A stretch of 64,000 nucleotides of DNA from Pilatotrama ljubarskyi (Eukaryota; Basidiomycota; Agaricomycetes; Polyporales; Polyporaceae): assembly GCA_022385805.1 (NCBI GenBank), contig MU277707.1, positions 112,817-176,816 of the forward strand, read 5' to 3'. The number at the start of each line of letters is the position of its first letter. Positions within the stretch are counted from its first letter, which is position 1. Positions 43,835-54,690 of the stretch are shown here, one piece after another. The translations under genes and the position numbers were made by a program. The notes beneath the pieces were generated by a model, which did not search any database, was not told the origin of the DNA, and saw nothing but the letters and a program-made list of their open reading frames with translations.

Positions 43835-46728
43835 TTACCGCTTCTTCTTTTGAGACGTACGTTTCACGGGAGCCTTCTCCAGCTTCGACTTCTTCCGCGG
43901 GGGGGCCGGCTGGGAGTGAACATATGAGAGTGTGCCGTGACTGCAGCAGGAAGCTCGCGCACCTCGGGAAAGTCCTCTTCAGTTAGGAAGCGATCTGACC
44001 CTTCGGAAATGTTGATGCCAGCGCGCAGGGCCGCCTGACGAGTTGTGCGACCCGGGACTGCTTTGAAGCGGGCTGACAGCCCTGCGCCCTTGTCGCTCAC
44101 CCCTGCTGTATGAGTACCTGCTGGCGCCCTAGTAGGCTTTACTGCTGTGGACGCGCTGGACGAGGCAGGCGGAGGTGCCGCCGAGATATCTTCCGCTGCT
44201 TTTTGGAGGCGAGGGCGATCATGCGACCCTTTCTGCACATGTGCTCAGTGGCTCAGAAAGGTAGCTATGACTTATCAAAGAAATGCGAGTACCTTGAGCG
44301 CACGGAGTTTACGAAAATTCTCGCGCACAACCATCTCAGCAGGAGAGATTCCTGTACCTTCGGCTTCTGCAGCAAAGGGGAATCGGTCGTACCCGTATGG
44401 TGCGCTGTCGATCATCACCTGTCGAGCCTCCGGTAGATCCAAATCGCGATCTTGAGCGATTAGATGCAGAGCGGTTTCCGGGCCCAGGATGAGGTGCATG
44501 AACGTCTTGGATGTGAACGGTGAGAAATCTGCGGGCTCGAGAGCCCACGATGGGAACATCAGCTCGAGCGTACTGATGATGACCGCTTCTCCGGCTTCAC
44601 CATAGCTTTCCAGGAAGTGTGAGTTTGGGGCGCATACACAGAGGAGAACCAAAGCTTACTAGCCCATACGGATATGCGAAGTGACGAGCGTCAGGCTAGC
44701 ATGCCCGCGGTTGGTGTCGAAGAGCGTCGCGAGGTCCTGAAGGGTCATACCGGGACCAACGAGTTCAGCAAGATCACGCCACATAAACGCCGCAGAAGGG
44801 TGTTTGATGATCTCTGTGAGGTGCGCCCGCATGTCGAGCACCTGCTGAGAGAGCGACCTCGGATCCAGAGTCGTCGGCCATCCTTCTTTCTTCGCAATTG
44901 TCACCGATGCAAGATATTTGATTCGCGCACAGATGGTGGTGTTGATGACCAGAACATTGGTATTGTCACTGTGACGCCCCTTTCCCTTCGTGAGGAGCCC
45001 ACGACGCCGCGCTAAGAGATCGCGGAGCTGCGCATCTGTATCTGTGGCTCTGGGAATGCGATCTTGACAATCGGGCTGAGGACAGGTTTTCGGGTTAAGA
45101 GTGGTCACATTGCGATGATCCTCCTCATCTTGGTCGAGTTCGTTCAAGAAGGCACCAATCGAGTCAGATTCGTGACTAGAATGGCGCACAAGGCGCTGGA
45201 GAGATTGCAGGTCAGGTGCTGGTGTGAGCGGACGAGGCGGCGAGAGCGGCTGGGCAAAAGTTTGGGATCAGCAAGACAGTCACCGCATGCAAAGGAAGGA
45301 CGCACCCATGGTGCAAGCTCATGTGCTTTATTGCCCAGATGCGACGGCGTAGGATTAGGCTGTTCATTATCTTGCACTGGGGATCCGCTGATTGAGCTGT
45401 CTTCATCGTCATCCGGACGCTGAGAAGTAGACACTCAACCATCATCACATAAGTCTTAGCATACAATCAGACGTACATCCCGAATAAGGTCGCGCAACGT
45501 AGTCATCATCTCTGTGACCTTCCCTGTCGATGCTGGATCGAGCTTCATGTTGACCAGCGTCGTTTCCATGCTTTCGGCCAAGAGCTCGAGGTTTGCCTTG
45601 CTCATACTTGGGACTGTGCGGGCTGCCGCAGCATTCAGGGATGCGAGCACGTTCTGTAGAACACTCGGAACCCGCATGGCAGCGTGAGATGGCAGCTCAA
45701 CCTGCTGAGTACTCCCAGCGTGACGACGTAGGCGTGGTGGAAGTTGCGACTACATTGGTGTCCCCGCAATTTTTGAGTGAGAATAACATGCCTCCGCTCG
45801 CGTTCATGCTTACCGGGCCATCTCGACTCATACTGTGACCACCACGAGCGGGGTGCAGACTCGTGTCAGGCTCAGGATCCTGCTGGTCCCGTTCACCATC
45901 TACCTCCCTCTCACCCGGGGTGGATGCTGTTTCTCCATATTCTAATGCTCGTGATATTATAGGCATCGAGCAGTGCGAGAAGTATGAAACTCACGAGTGC
46001 TGGCTTCGCGGACCCTTGTGCGGTGAGGCCGCTGTGATGCAGGAGGTATTCTGATTGGGAGGACATGTTGGGACGGTCCCGCAATGGAACGGACCGGTGA
46101 GGAGTGCTGGGTCACAGGGACTGATGCATGCTCCTGGTCACTGCTGGACTCCGAGTCGGATACAGCAGAGGGGCCTCTCGAAGGGGAAGAGGTATCGGCA
46201 CTCTCAACCTGAGGCCTTGGATGCCCCCTTGGCTGCTTTATGCGCTCCTTGGAATTATTGAGATACTGTTTGATGAAGTCGCGGACAGGCCATGCGTGTT
46301 CGTAGCCATCTAGCGATGGCTCACACTTCTTGCGGACCTGTAAGAATGTCGGATGCTATAAGACAGATATATGCGCTTTAAAAACACTCACCAGCGAGAC
46401 GACCGCCACCACTTTCTCCGGATCTTGATTCTTATACGATTTTGTGAGGTCTAGATGGACGTCGACATGCGCGTGAACGCTTCGCTTTTGCAGGTTTAGT
46501 GGAGGGGCTACAATCTCAGTCCAGACAGGGAAAATTCACCATAATTCTCAAGTATAGCTTTTCATTCTCCCTAAGCCCCATTGCCTCTTGAAGATTGAAA
46601 CCCTTCTTGCGCCGTCCAGCTTGACCAGCAGGTCGTGGGATGAGTTTCGACTTTGCCCTGACATTATGTCCATCCACGTTACTGTGCTTCCGGACGGACG
46701 AGTTCTTCGACTTTGATTTATGCGGCAT
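43835..46728 (-). CDS. Unrecognised 780-aa protein carried in the element
   Basis: Ten exons: 46540-46728, 46392-46484, 45995-46337, 45814-45941, 45477-45704, 45306-45419, 44660-45249, 44293-44605, 43963-44232 and 43835-43909. All are GT-AG, summing to 781 codons. The start is basic (MPHKSKSKNSSVRKHSN). A conserved-looking block VHAHVDVHLDLTKSYKNQD and a long Ser/Pro/Gln-rich linker follow. A structured core comes next (residues 470-600), including NTTICARIKYLASVTIAKKE and FMWRDLAELVGPGMTLQDL. The C-terminus APVKRTSQKKKR looks like a nuclear localisation signal. I do not recognise a family. Position inside the transposon block, beside transposase genes and on the same strand as the DUF6532 gene, suggests an element-encoded nuclear accessory protein (inference). 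The frame is intact. Confidence 0.72.
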
Positions 46729-47411
46729 TGAAAGAATAAATTGAAAAGGAATTCAGATAGACGAGCTGATTGACTTGTGGAAGAGAGATGATGGTATTGG
46801 GCAGTTGTACAGTAACGATGTGGCGGTCGTGTCGTGAACCAGGACACTTGCCTTTTGCGGAACATTCCGCCTGAATAGGAAAGTCCGGCGCTTAATACTT
46901 CACCTCACGGCCTCGGACTCGGTCGTCCATCTGAGACTCTGCCTTGCTCGGACGACGTGCAGTATCACACACCATCGTCTAATCCACCACTGGTATATAA
47001 TCTATCCATAGCCTGGCTATTCTGAGATACAAAACCCAGTCTCGACCATGCCTCGGAAAGAACCATCAGGAAAACGCTTTGGCTCCACGGTCTCCATATG
47101 ATGCAACGCGGAGTCATGGTCGGGTGGAGATGTCCCCCCCTTATATCGAGCACGGACTCTCTAGAGTATTCTAGATGCCAATCCACGTTATGGGTGGAGG
47201 ATCATGTTCCCGTACGGAGATCAGTGTGTCCGCTGGCCAATGCATGAAACTCGCATGACACACTCGTCCATAGGTGTCGGTATGAGCCGCATAAAGGTAT
47301 CGAAGACTACAGATCATGCACATGTTCAAGACGAGACGGTACATATCCAAAAAACTTCAGTGTCGACTTGCGGCTTGTAACTATGGTATTTCAGTAACAA
47401 GAGGCAATATA
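46729..47411. other. Spacer between the two leftward element genes
   Basis: Promoter of the 780-aa gene and 3' UTR of the DUF6532 gene. No frame supported. Confidence 0.4.
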
Positions 47412-49894
47412 TTAGTGACAGTCCACCTGGCTAGATTCACGAGGCTCGACATCATCGTTGCGGTCCGAGTCTGCGAGTGTCTCGTTGTCACGGGAGATGC
47501 CAGTGGAGGCCCTTCCTGAGTCAGCCTCGCACACGATGCGGCCGTAGATTGCTTCCAACCGCCTCCGCTCGCGCTCCAAGACTTCGTCCGTGACGGGTCG
47601 AATAGGATCCTCCCGTACAACCTCCTTGACGGCACCAGCTACGGATCTGCAATGAGCTATCAGCCGCCTGATCCAAGAAAGGGAGGATCTGATTACATAC
47701 AGGCATCGTGTGAACACGCGCTGGCGATGCAGACGCCACAGATGGGCGAGTGCTCCTTGCTCGAACTGCTCAATAGATTCCACGAAGGAATCGTACTGGG
47801 GCCACTTGTCGGTCGTGAATGCTGTTGCCTTGCAGGTTCCGTCGGTATACCATGACAGAACATGGTGGATCTGACACAGGATGCACAACAATGAGGCGTT
47901 GCGATGGGAAGAGAGTATGATACCGGACTTACCGCGGTCGCAGCGAGCGCGATCAGACGTGATGGGATCGGATTGAGCAAGTCCTGATAGAGACAACCTA
48001 TTGATGTGTGCACTCCAAAGAACGCCTTCTGGATGATGTCTGTGAGAAGACTGCTTTGAAAACGTCCTTCGAGGCGGTCCGGGTCCTAAGCATGAAGCAA
48101 GTCAGCGATATGAACCACGAGACTTGGGGATGCGCAGCTGTTCCCTTGATTCTGCAACTTGCCGCGCAGAGCCGACTTACCGCATATGTAAAGCGAGCGT
48201 CCTGTAGCGCGTTCCTGACGATCTCGGAATTGTGTGACCGCTCATCAGCAGTCTCAGGCGCGAGCTTCAGGCCATAGAATTGTGGGACGAGCAGTGCCGC
48301 TGCACTACGTATCCGTGTTCTCACGTTTGAATCTTCCTGTTCGAGCTAGAACAAGCTGATGGGTATGGAAATTCAGGGAGATGGCAGGATTGCACGTACC
48401 AGCTTGATGTCTTTGTCTGTGAGGCGATACCAGTCTTCCGGATGTCCACGCTGCTGCAAAGCTTCAGCAAACTTGTTCTTGATTATGAGATCCTCCTCAT
48501 CTTGGCTGGGGAATGCGTTGCTACGCATCCATTCAATCTTGAGAAGGTCACCTGTCAATTGGAGAACACGCTTGAGCTCCATGTTCTGGTTGTAATGCTT
48601 GTAGCGTTGACGCTTGCTGTTCGCTTCAGCCTTCCTGCGCCGTTTGCGGTCTTCTGGGGTTTCCTCGGGGTCTTCGTCGTCGGAGAGTTGATCTGACTGA
48701 GGCCGGCTACGTTTCTGCGTGACCGCGGGGTTAAGGTCAGGCTGGTGCCCTGCAGGTGCGAGCGAGAGGATCGGTGGAAGCTCAGAGGCATGTGTGGAGA
48801 GGGTAGGGACAGAGGCAGATGGACCAAGTCGATTCATGGCAGGTGCAGGGGGTGAAGCGCGGCGACTCACAGACGCCGACGAATCGGCATGGGAAGGCAA
48901 GGTCGGGAGTGAGTGGGAAAACCGGCCCTGGAGCTGCCTAAAACGTGACACACGCCCAGCATTAGTCGCAGGCGTGGCATGAACGTATGCAGTAAACTGT
49001 CCGCTTGTATTTTGAGGACACAGCATACAATTGAGTTCAGATTGACACGCACCGTTGCTTGAGTCTCCGGAACTGTTCGAGGCGTATTGGATTCCGCCCC
49101 GGTCGGCTGGGGGCGACGACTCAAGCGCTCAGTCTCCTGCGCGGATGATAGATGTGCATGCCGGGTGCCTTCTGACTGCCTGGCCTGCGACCGACTCGAT
49201 GAGAGCCGCCGTGCAAGCGGCTCTTCATACTCATCATCGTCTGGATCCAGAAGGCCTTGTTGACGTTGAACGTCTTCAATAGTATCCTCATCACCCGAGC
49301 TATCGGACACCGGAGACCCAGACGCCGCTTCTTCGCTCACCACCTTCCTGCTCGGTGCTTGCACGTGTCCTGGCCGCATGGCTTCCAGAAGGGCTGTTAA
49401 ATGCAGTCCACGAGTCAATCTTTCTGAAAGCAGAAGCAAGAGTCTCATGCGCACCGCGGTCTGCATGGCGAGTGGGGATCAGAGTCCGCTTGGGGCGCCC
49501 CTCGCCTTGATCCTGCGTGTTCTCCGAGTCTGCCACGGGTGTCTCGTTTTCTTTATCAGTCGGATGCAGTGCCACCCCCGCCCAATCTGGTCGTCCCGTA
49601 TTGGCTCGTCGAGAAGGAGAGTTAGGCTGAGATTGACTAGGGGAAAGTATGGGCGGGGGTGGAGTATGATGAGCGACACCGGCTCTCCCTCGTCCTGCAC
49701 TGGGTCTTCCTCTCCGTCTCCCAGCTTGTGGCATCCACGGCTGTTGCTGACGTTTCTGCTAGAATGTGAGTTGGTGATTATCTTGCCATGAGGGGACTTA
49801 CATGCTGATTTGGTGTCAGAGAGATTGAAGCTTGACGATGCGCGCGGGACAGCAGCCCTAATGGGGCCACGACGTCTTCACGCAAAGACGTCAT
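47412..49894 (-). CDS. DUF6532 domain protein (664 aa), element accessory gene
   Basis: Eight exons: 49802-49894, 49455-49758, 49053-49393, 48400-48933, 48181-48345, 47933-48085, 47701-47870 and 47412-47646. The sum is 665 codons. The N-terminal 250 residues are disordered with basic and acidic runs (RRRGRPSAGRGRAG; SSGDEDTIED). The C-terminal half matches the DUF6532 pattern of Agaricomycetes: a helical start near KIEWMRSNAFPSQDEED, ALLVPQFYGLKLAPETADE, then IQKAFFGVHTSIG and NPIPSRLIALAATA before FVESIEQFEQGALAHL. DUF6532 proteins are often found with DNA transposons in these fungi; their role is unknown. It starts 124 nt from the divergent transposase gene. The frame is intact. Confidence 0.8.
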
Positions 49895-50017
49895 CCGAGG
49901 ACCGACAGTCCACCGCTCCCCGGCTATTCCCGGCCACCTGCCAATCCTCTCGCCGATCCCCTCACCAATCGAAGTCTGTTCTGCAAAGACGACCCTCGCA
50001 CCTTTCTTCTCGACAAA
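49895..50017. promoter_or_regulatory. Divergent promoter between DUF6532 and Plavaka transposase genes
   Basis: Only 123 nt separate the two ATGs, which face away from each other. No TATA box is obvious; an AAGTCTGTTCTGCAAAGACG-like stretch near 49973 contains a small inverted repeat. Shared transcriptional control is likely. Confidence 0.5.
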
Positions 50018-53000
50018 ATGCCTGTGGTCCGCTGCCGTAATTGCCGCAACAGCTTTGAAAACGACACACAACTCAGACGACATCTCGGGCAGAAGCCGGC
50101 CTGCTATAATCACTTCAGATGTACGCTCAAAGGCACCCCACTGTTGGCGCGTCTGCGAATGCGACGTCAAGCAAAACCCTCAGCTTCGGGCACAGCGGCA
50201 GCTCGAAAGCAGCACTCACAGCCACATGCACGCGGAGTCCTGTACACTACTCCGAGGCGAAACGGTGCGTGTAACTTACTCGGCGGAGCGGCGACTCGGA
50301 GAAACTGATGGCTGCTTGGGTTGCCTGCGGGACGATGGAATGCGCCAGCAGCCTCTGATCTGTCACCCTACGCATCTGAAAGTCGACGCCATGCAACTCA
50401 CCCTGATGCCGGACATCCGTTGGGCCGCGAGCCGACGGTCTATGAAGCAAGACGTCTCGCTCTCGACACCGCGGGGCTCCCTCCATATGCCCCTTTCAAA
50501 AGTCGCGAGGAATGGGAAGTTGCTGATTGGTTTATTCGGAATGGAATCACCCAGAGGGCTACAGACGAGTTCTTGAAGCTCGACATGGTAAGCTAAAGCA
50601 CATCGCAGCAAGATTACACTCAAAATGACTCACCATTCTCAGTTCCAATTTTGTCGTCGTGTGGCCCCCGACTACTTCCCTTCACTTATCGACAAGAAGA
50701 CACTTCTCGACACCGTGGATTCCATTCCTGGCCCATCGGCGTCCTGGAAGCTTATCGAGATCACGATACAAGGTACCGAACATGATGAACACGGGAATCT
50801 GATGACAGAGACGGTGGACATGTGGGTGAGAAATCCGGTCGCTGTGGTGCAGGATTTGATTGGCAATCCGAACTATGATGGCGAAATCGACTACGAACCT
50901 GTCGAGGAGTCGGTTGAGGAGATCCTACAGGAGCTAAGTGACGTGTCAAGCGACCAACCACTGGCAGACTCTGAGATGGATGCTGCGCGACGCCGCGAGA
51001 TGCGCACAGATTATGTCCTGACTGATATGAATACCGCAGATTGGTGGGCGCGTATACAGGTGAGCGTATCATTGCCATGTACGCAGTGTGGTTTACATAA
51101 CTCACATCCACTTAGACACTACTGTCCAAACGATGCCCTGACGCCACGATCGCCCCTGTCATCCTCGCATCCGACAAAACACAACTCTCAACATTCAGCG
51201 GTGACAAGCAGGGGTGGCCAATTTACCTCACCATCGGCAACATTCGCAAATCGGTACGGCGCTGCCCATCGCGCGGTGCAATGGTGCTCCTGGGCTATCT
51301 TCCAGTCGCCAAGCTTCAATGCTTCCGCGAGTCGGAGCGGGCTGTTCAAGGCTATCGGCTCTTCCACTATGCGATGCGCGAGCTGCTTGCACCTCTTCGG
51401 GAGGCCGGAGAGCACGGTCTGATGATGACATGTGCAGACGGCCGCGTACGGCGAGTGTTTCCGATCCTGGCTGCCTACATTGCTGACTACCCGGAGCAAT
51501 GCCTTGTGTGTTGCACCAAGGGAAACAGATGCCCTACCTGTCCGGTCGAACCCGACGCCCGAGGTGATCTCCTAGAGACACCATATCGTGACCCAGCTGC
51601 AGCCCTGCACGCTCTCCGTGATCCGCAGTCGGGAGGATTCAGCGCGCTCGGACTACGACACGTACCGGAGCCGTTCTGGGCAGATCTCCCCTATGCGAAT
51701 ATATTTAATTGCATCGTTCCCGACCTGCTTCACCAGCTCCACAAGGGCGTGTTCATGACTCACCTTGTGAGTTGGGTCTCCTGTGGCCGAGAATCTGAGC
51801 TGGATGCACGTTTCGCGCGTGTCCCGCCATACACCAACCTTCGGGTCTTCAAGAATGGTATTTCGACGATCTCGCAGTGGACAGGAAACGAATACCGCCA
51901 GATGGAGAAGGTGCTTGTTGGGCTGCTTCCAGGTCTTCATGACGATACTCGTGTCGTCGCAGCAGCACGTGCAATCCTGGACTTCATCTACCTCGCACAT
52001 TATCCATCGCACACGTCAGCAACCTTGTCGCAGATGCGCGATGCGCTTGCACGATTTCATGCGAACAAGCAAGTTTTCGTCGATCTTGGCATTCGCACTC
52101 ACTTCAATGTCCACAAACTGCACTGGATGCAACACTACATCACCTCCATCATCGACTTCGGGTCCTGCGACGGCCTCTCGACAGAGATCTCGGAACGACT
52201 TCATATCGACTATGTCAAGCTCGCCTATCGTGCTTCGAATCGCAAAGATTACATCCAGCAGATGCTCACCTGGCTGGCTCGGCGCGAGAAGATGAAGTGG
52301 TTGCATGACTACGTTGACTGGGTGCGGCGTGATTCTCGACAGCCAGCCCACGGTGCGTCTCAGGCTGGCTTGGTATCAGCTTCGGAACACGAGAATGAGG
52401 AGCCTGAGGACAGAACTATGGACAAGGTAGGTAGCCATCTAGCAGCATAGTCATGTCGCAGCAGCTAACGATAGCCAGGAGAGTGAGATGCACAGCCTCT
52501 GCTACGAGATGATCGAGGAGGACAAGGACGCCGGCGGCAACCAGTCCGATGACGATCATCAGGTACGCCATGCCAGACTCGGTGAAGACGTATTCCCTCG
52601 CGAACTCATCCCTCCCTCCACTGTGCATCCTACAGGTTTCTCCATTCCCAGGCTATAGCATAGCTTCAAAACCAGCTGCATGCTTGACGGGAAACGAGAT
52701 AATTGTCGCGTATCACGCGCACTCATTTGCTGCCGCGTTGGGCTGCTTCATCCAGCAACATGCCGGCGTATCAGCAAGCGAGTACGACCTCCTCCGGACC
52801 CCTTTCGCAATCTACACTCGCTTCACTCGTACACTGCCTTCTCTGCGTGGTCTTGCCGAGGAATCGTTCAAGGATGTCGTTCACGCTCGACCTTCGCTTC
52901 TACGCGATCAGCAAGCACGATTTAGCACTGTCCTCTTCTTGGAGCATCCAGAAGTGGCTGAAACGATTGGGGTTCAAGGTAAGCAACCTCGCGAGCTGGG

Positions 53001-53376
53001 ATTCCCATATGCTGAAGTAGTTGGGCCAGGATATCGTGTTGCACAAGTGCGGGTCTTGTTTACCCTGCCGCCACCTTTACAGAGGCTCCTCACAGGTCCA
53101 TTGCGGGCGCAGCCTCATCTCGCATACGTCGAATTGTTCACACAGTTTACAGACCCAGAGCCTCACAGTGGTCTTTACAAGGTCACGCGATGCTACTCGA
53201 ACCATACGCGCAAGGCGATCATTATCCCAGTCGCACGCATCTTCCGTAGCTGCCATCTGATCCCGGCCTTTGGCCCTCGCGCGAATCGCTCCTGGACATC
53301 CCACACAGTCCTCGAGGATTGCGACGTGTTCTACCTAAACGCCTTCTCTGATCACCACATGTACCTTTTCGTTTAG
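50018..53376 (+). CDS. Plavaka transposase (1011 aa), intact
   Basis: Six exons: 50018-50264, 50352-50587, 50643-51059, 51116-52426, 52479-52562 and 52636-53376. The sum is 1012 codons. An N-terminal C2H2-like finger (CRNCRNSFENDTQLRRHLG) leads to the typical Plavaka block GLPPYAPFKSREEWEVADW and the core VILASDKTQLSTF with WPIYLTIGNIRK. Next come YPEQCLVCCTKGNRCPTCPV and the IVPDLLHQLHKG block. The C-terminus carries YIQQMLTWLARREKMKW and, after two small introns, the late conserved region GLYKVTRCYSNHTRK. DDE-type activity cuts and rejoins element ends in the nucleus (family knowledge). A 42-nt in-frame stretch at 52979-53020 has perfect intron ends and may be spliced. No stop or frameshift, so the element could be autonomous. 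Confidence 0.92.
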
Positions 53377-53766
53377 TATAGAAGAGAGTTGCTTGAAGCC
53401 GTAAGATGCCATCCGGTGGCCGTTGCCAGAACCTTCTGTCATAGTTGGGCCATGGCGCCCATGAGCACCAGGTGTTGCCGCTCTCGTGAATGTACTCTCG
53501 ACCATGTCAAACAGTCCTGCGCACCCTCCAGAGCCAGAGCCCGCCTTCCACATCCAGGGCTGTAATGTTGAAGTGACACGCGAGGAGACAAGGGCAACAG
53601 TGGTCGTCGAGCCTCGAGCGCCCGGCCCATTGGTGCGTGGAGGTTGATTGCGGTGATTGCATAGGCACTAACGTTGCCTCGGATACAGACGATAACATTG
53701 ACCGTCAGTAACAGGAATCTATGTACAGACAGCAATCAGAGTTCACTGCAGCCTAGAAAACGGAGG
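53377..53766. other. Spacer between Plavaka transposase and the acidic protein gene
   Basis: No gene seen. CACTA occurs at 53668, but no inverted partner was found, so I do not call an element end. Confidence 0.4.
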
Positions 53767-54312
53767 ATGTCAAGTCCAACCCCAGACTCAACGCCGAACT
53801 CAACGCCCCGCACAAACCCCTACCGCAAAGTTATCAAGGCTCTCTAGTATGTCTTCTGTGACAGCCTCTAGGCTAACTTGAGTGTACTAAACAAGGGCGC
53901 CGTCAGTCACTTCATACCAGAGCTCAAAGACTCGCAGGACTCGCAAGACTCACCCAACACGGTGGATGATAGCGTGGAACTGGAGGAGGCGAGCGCTGCG
54001 AGCGTGATAGATACTTCCTCAACCTTAGAAGAGTGGGACGAGGAGGACGATATGCCGTTTCCTGCTGTGCCCAGCCCGATGGAGGAGCGCGAGCCATTTG
54101 TGAGTGGCGTTCGTGATTACGAGGTATCAGAGCCTGATGCACGTACCTCTTTCACTGCACAGTCTACCCCTAAGTCCGTGCGCGAGCTCCCCGAGTCCCC
54201 CCCTCCTCAGAAGCGACCGCGAGACTTCCGGTGGGGCCTTCCTCCCGCATACGACGCCATGGACCCGACGATGCGCTTCATAAAGCCACTTTCGCGCGAC
54301 GTAGACATGTAG
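53767..54312 (+). CDS. Small acidic protein (about 159 aa) in the element
   Basis: The main exon 53896-54312 is open. It encodes an acidic, Ser/Pro-rich chain with EEWDEEDDMPFPAVPSP and a basic patch (PPPQKRPRDFRWG) near the end. The likely first exon is 53767-53829 (MSSPTPDSTPNS), joined in phase over a 66-nt intron. Its donor GTTATC is weak, but it has a good branch site (TACTAAAC). I recognise no family. It stands between the Plavaka and Tnp2 genes on their strand, so an element accessory role is inferred. The first exon is uncertain. Confidence 0.5.
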
Positions 54313-54690
54313 GACACTTACCGCAATGTAATGTATCCTTCGCGGTGATATCAAACCATGAGTACTAGTCGACGATCCCAGGGTGATCAAGTGGTAGTAA
54401 AGCTTTCAGAAAGAAAATCGCCAAATGGGACTGCGTGGAGAACGGGCGGTCGCATGGCCGTACATGGAGACAGGTGCTCGATGTGGAGGTCCGTGGAGAG
54501 CGTGTCCATGAACGAAGCCTACTTCTCTACGTGCAGTCGGAGATTCTATTGCGCGGCGATCGGAGTCGTAATCTACAGGCGGAGCTGTCATGTTCCCCGT
54601 GGCTAGTAGACAAGCGCCGAGCTCCGCTCTTCGCAGTGCGTGCTCGTTGAGGCGGGCCCTCCACTTAGAGTCCGACCCGTTTCCTGATGA
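54313..54690. other. Spacer upstream of Tnp2 gene
   Basis: Frames here (for example 54590-54680) do not join the Tnp2 frame. The start of the Tnp2 gene should lie here, but I could not find an exon that enters its frame. Confidence 0.4.

Noticed and set aside
53668..53672. CACTA string as a possible CACTA-element terminus
   Set aside because: No matching inverted TAGTG end with further identity was found on the right side, and the five bases are expected by chance.
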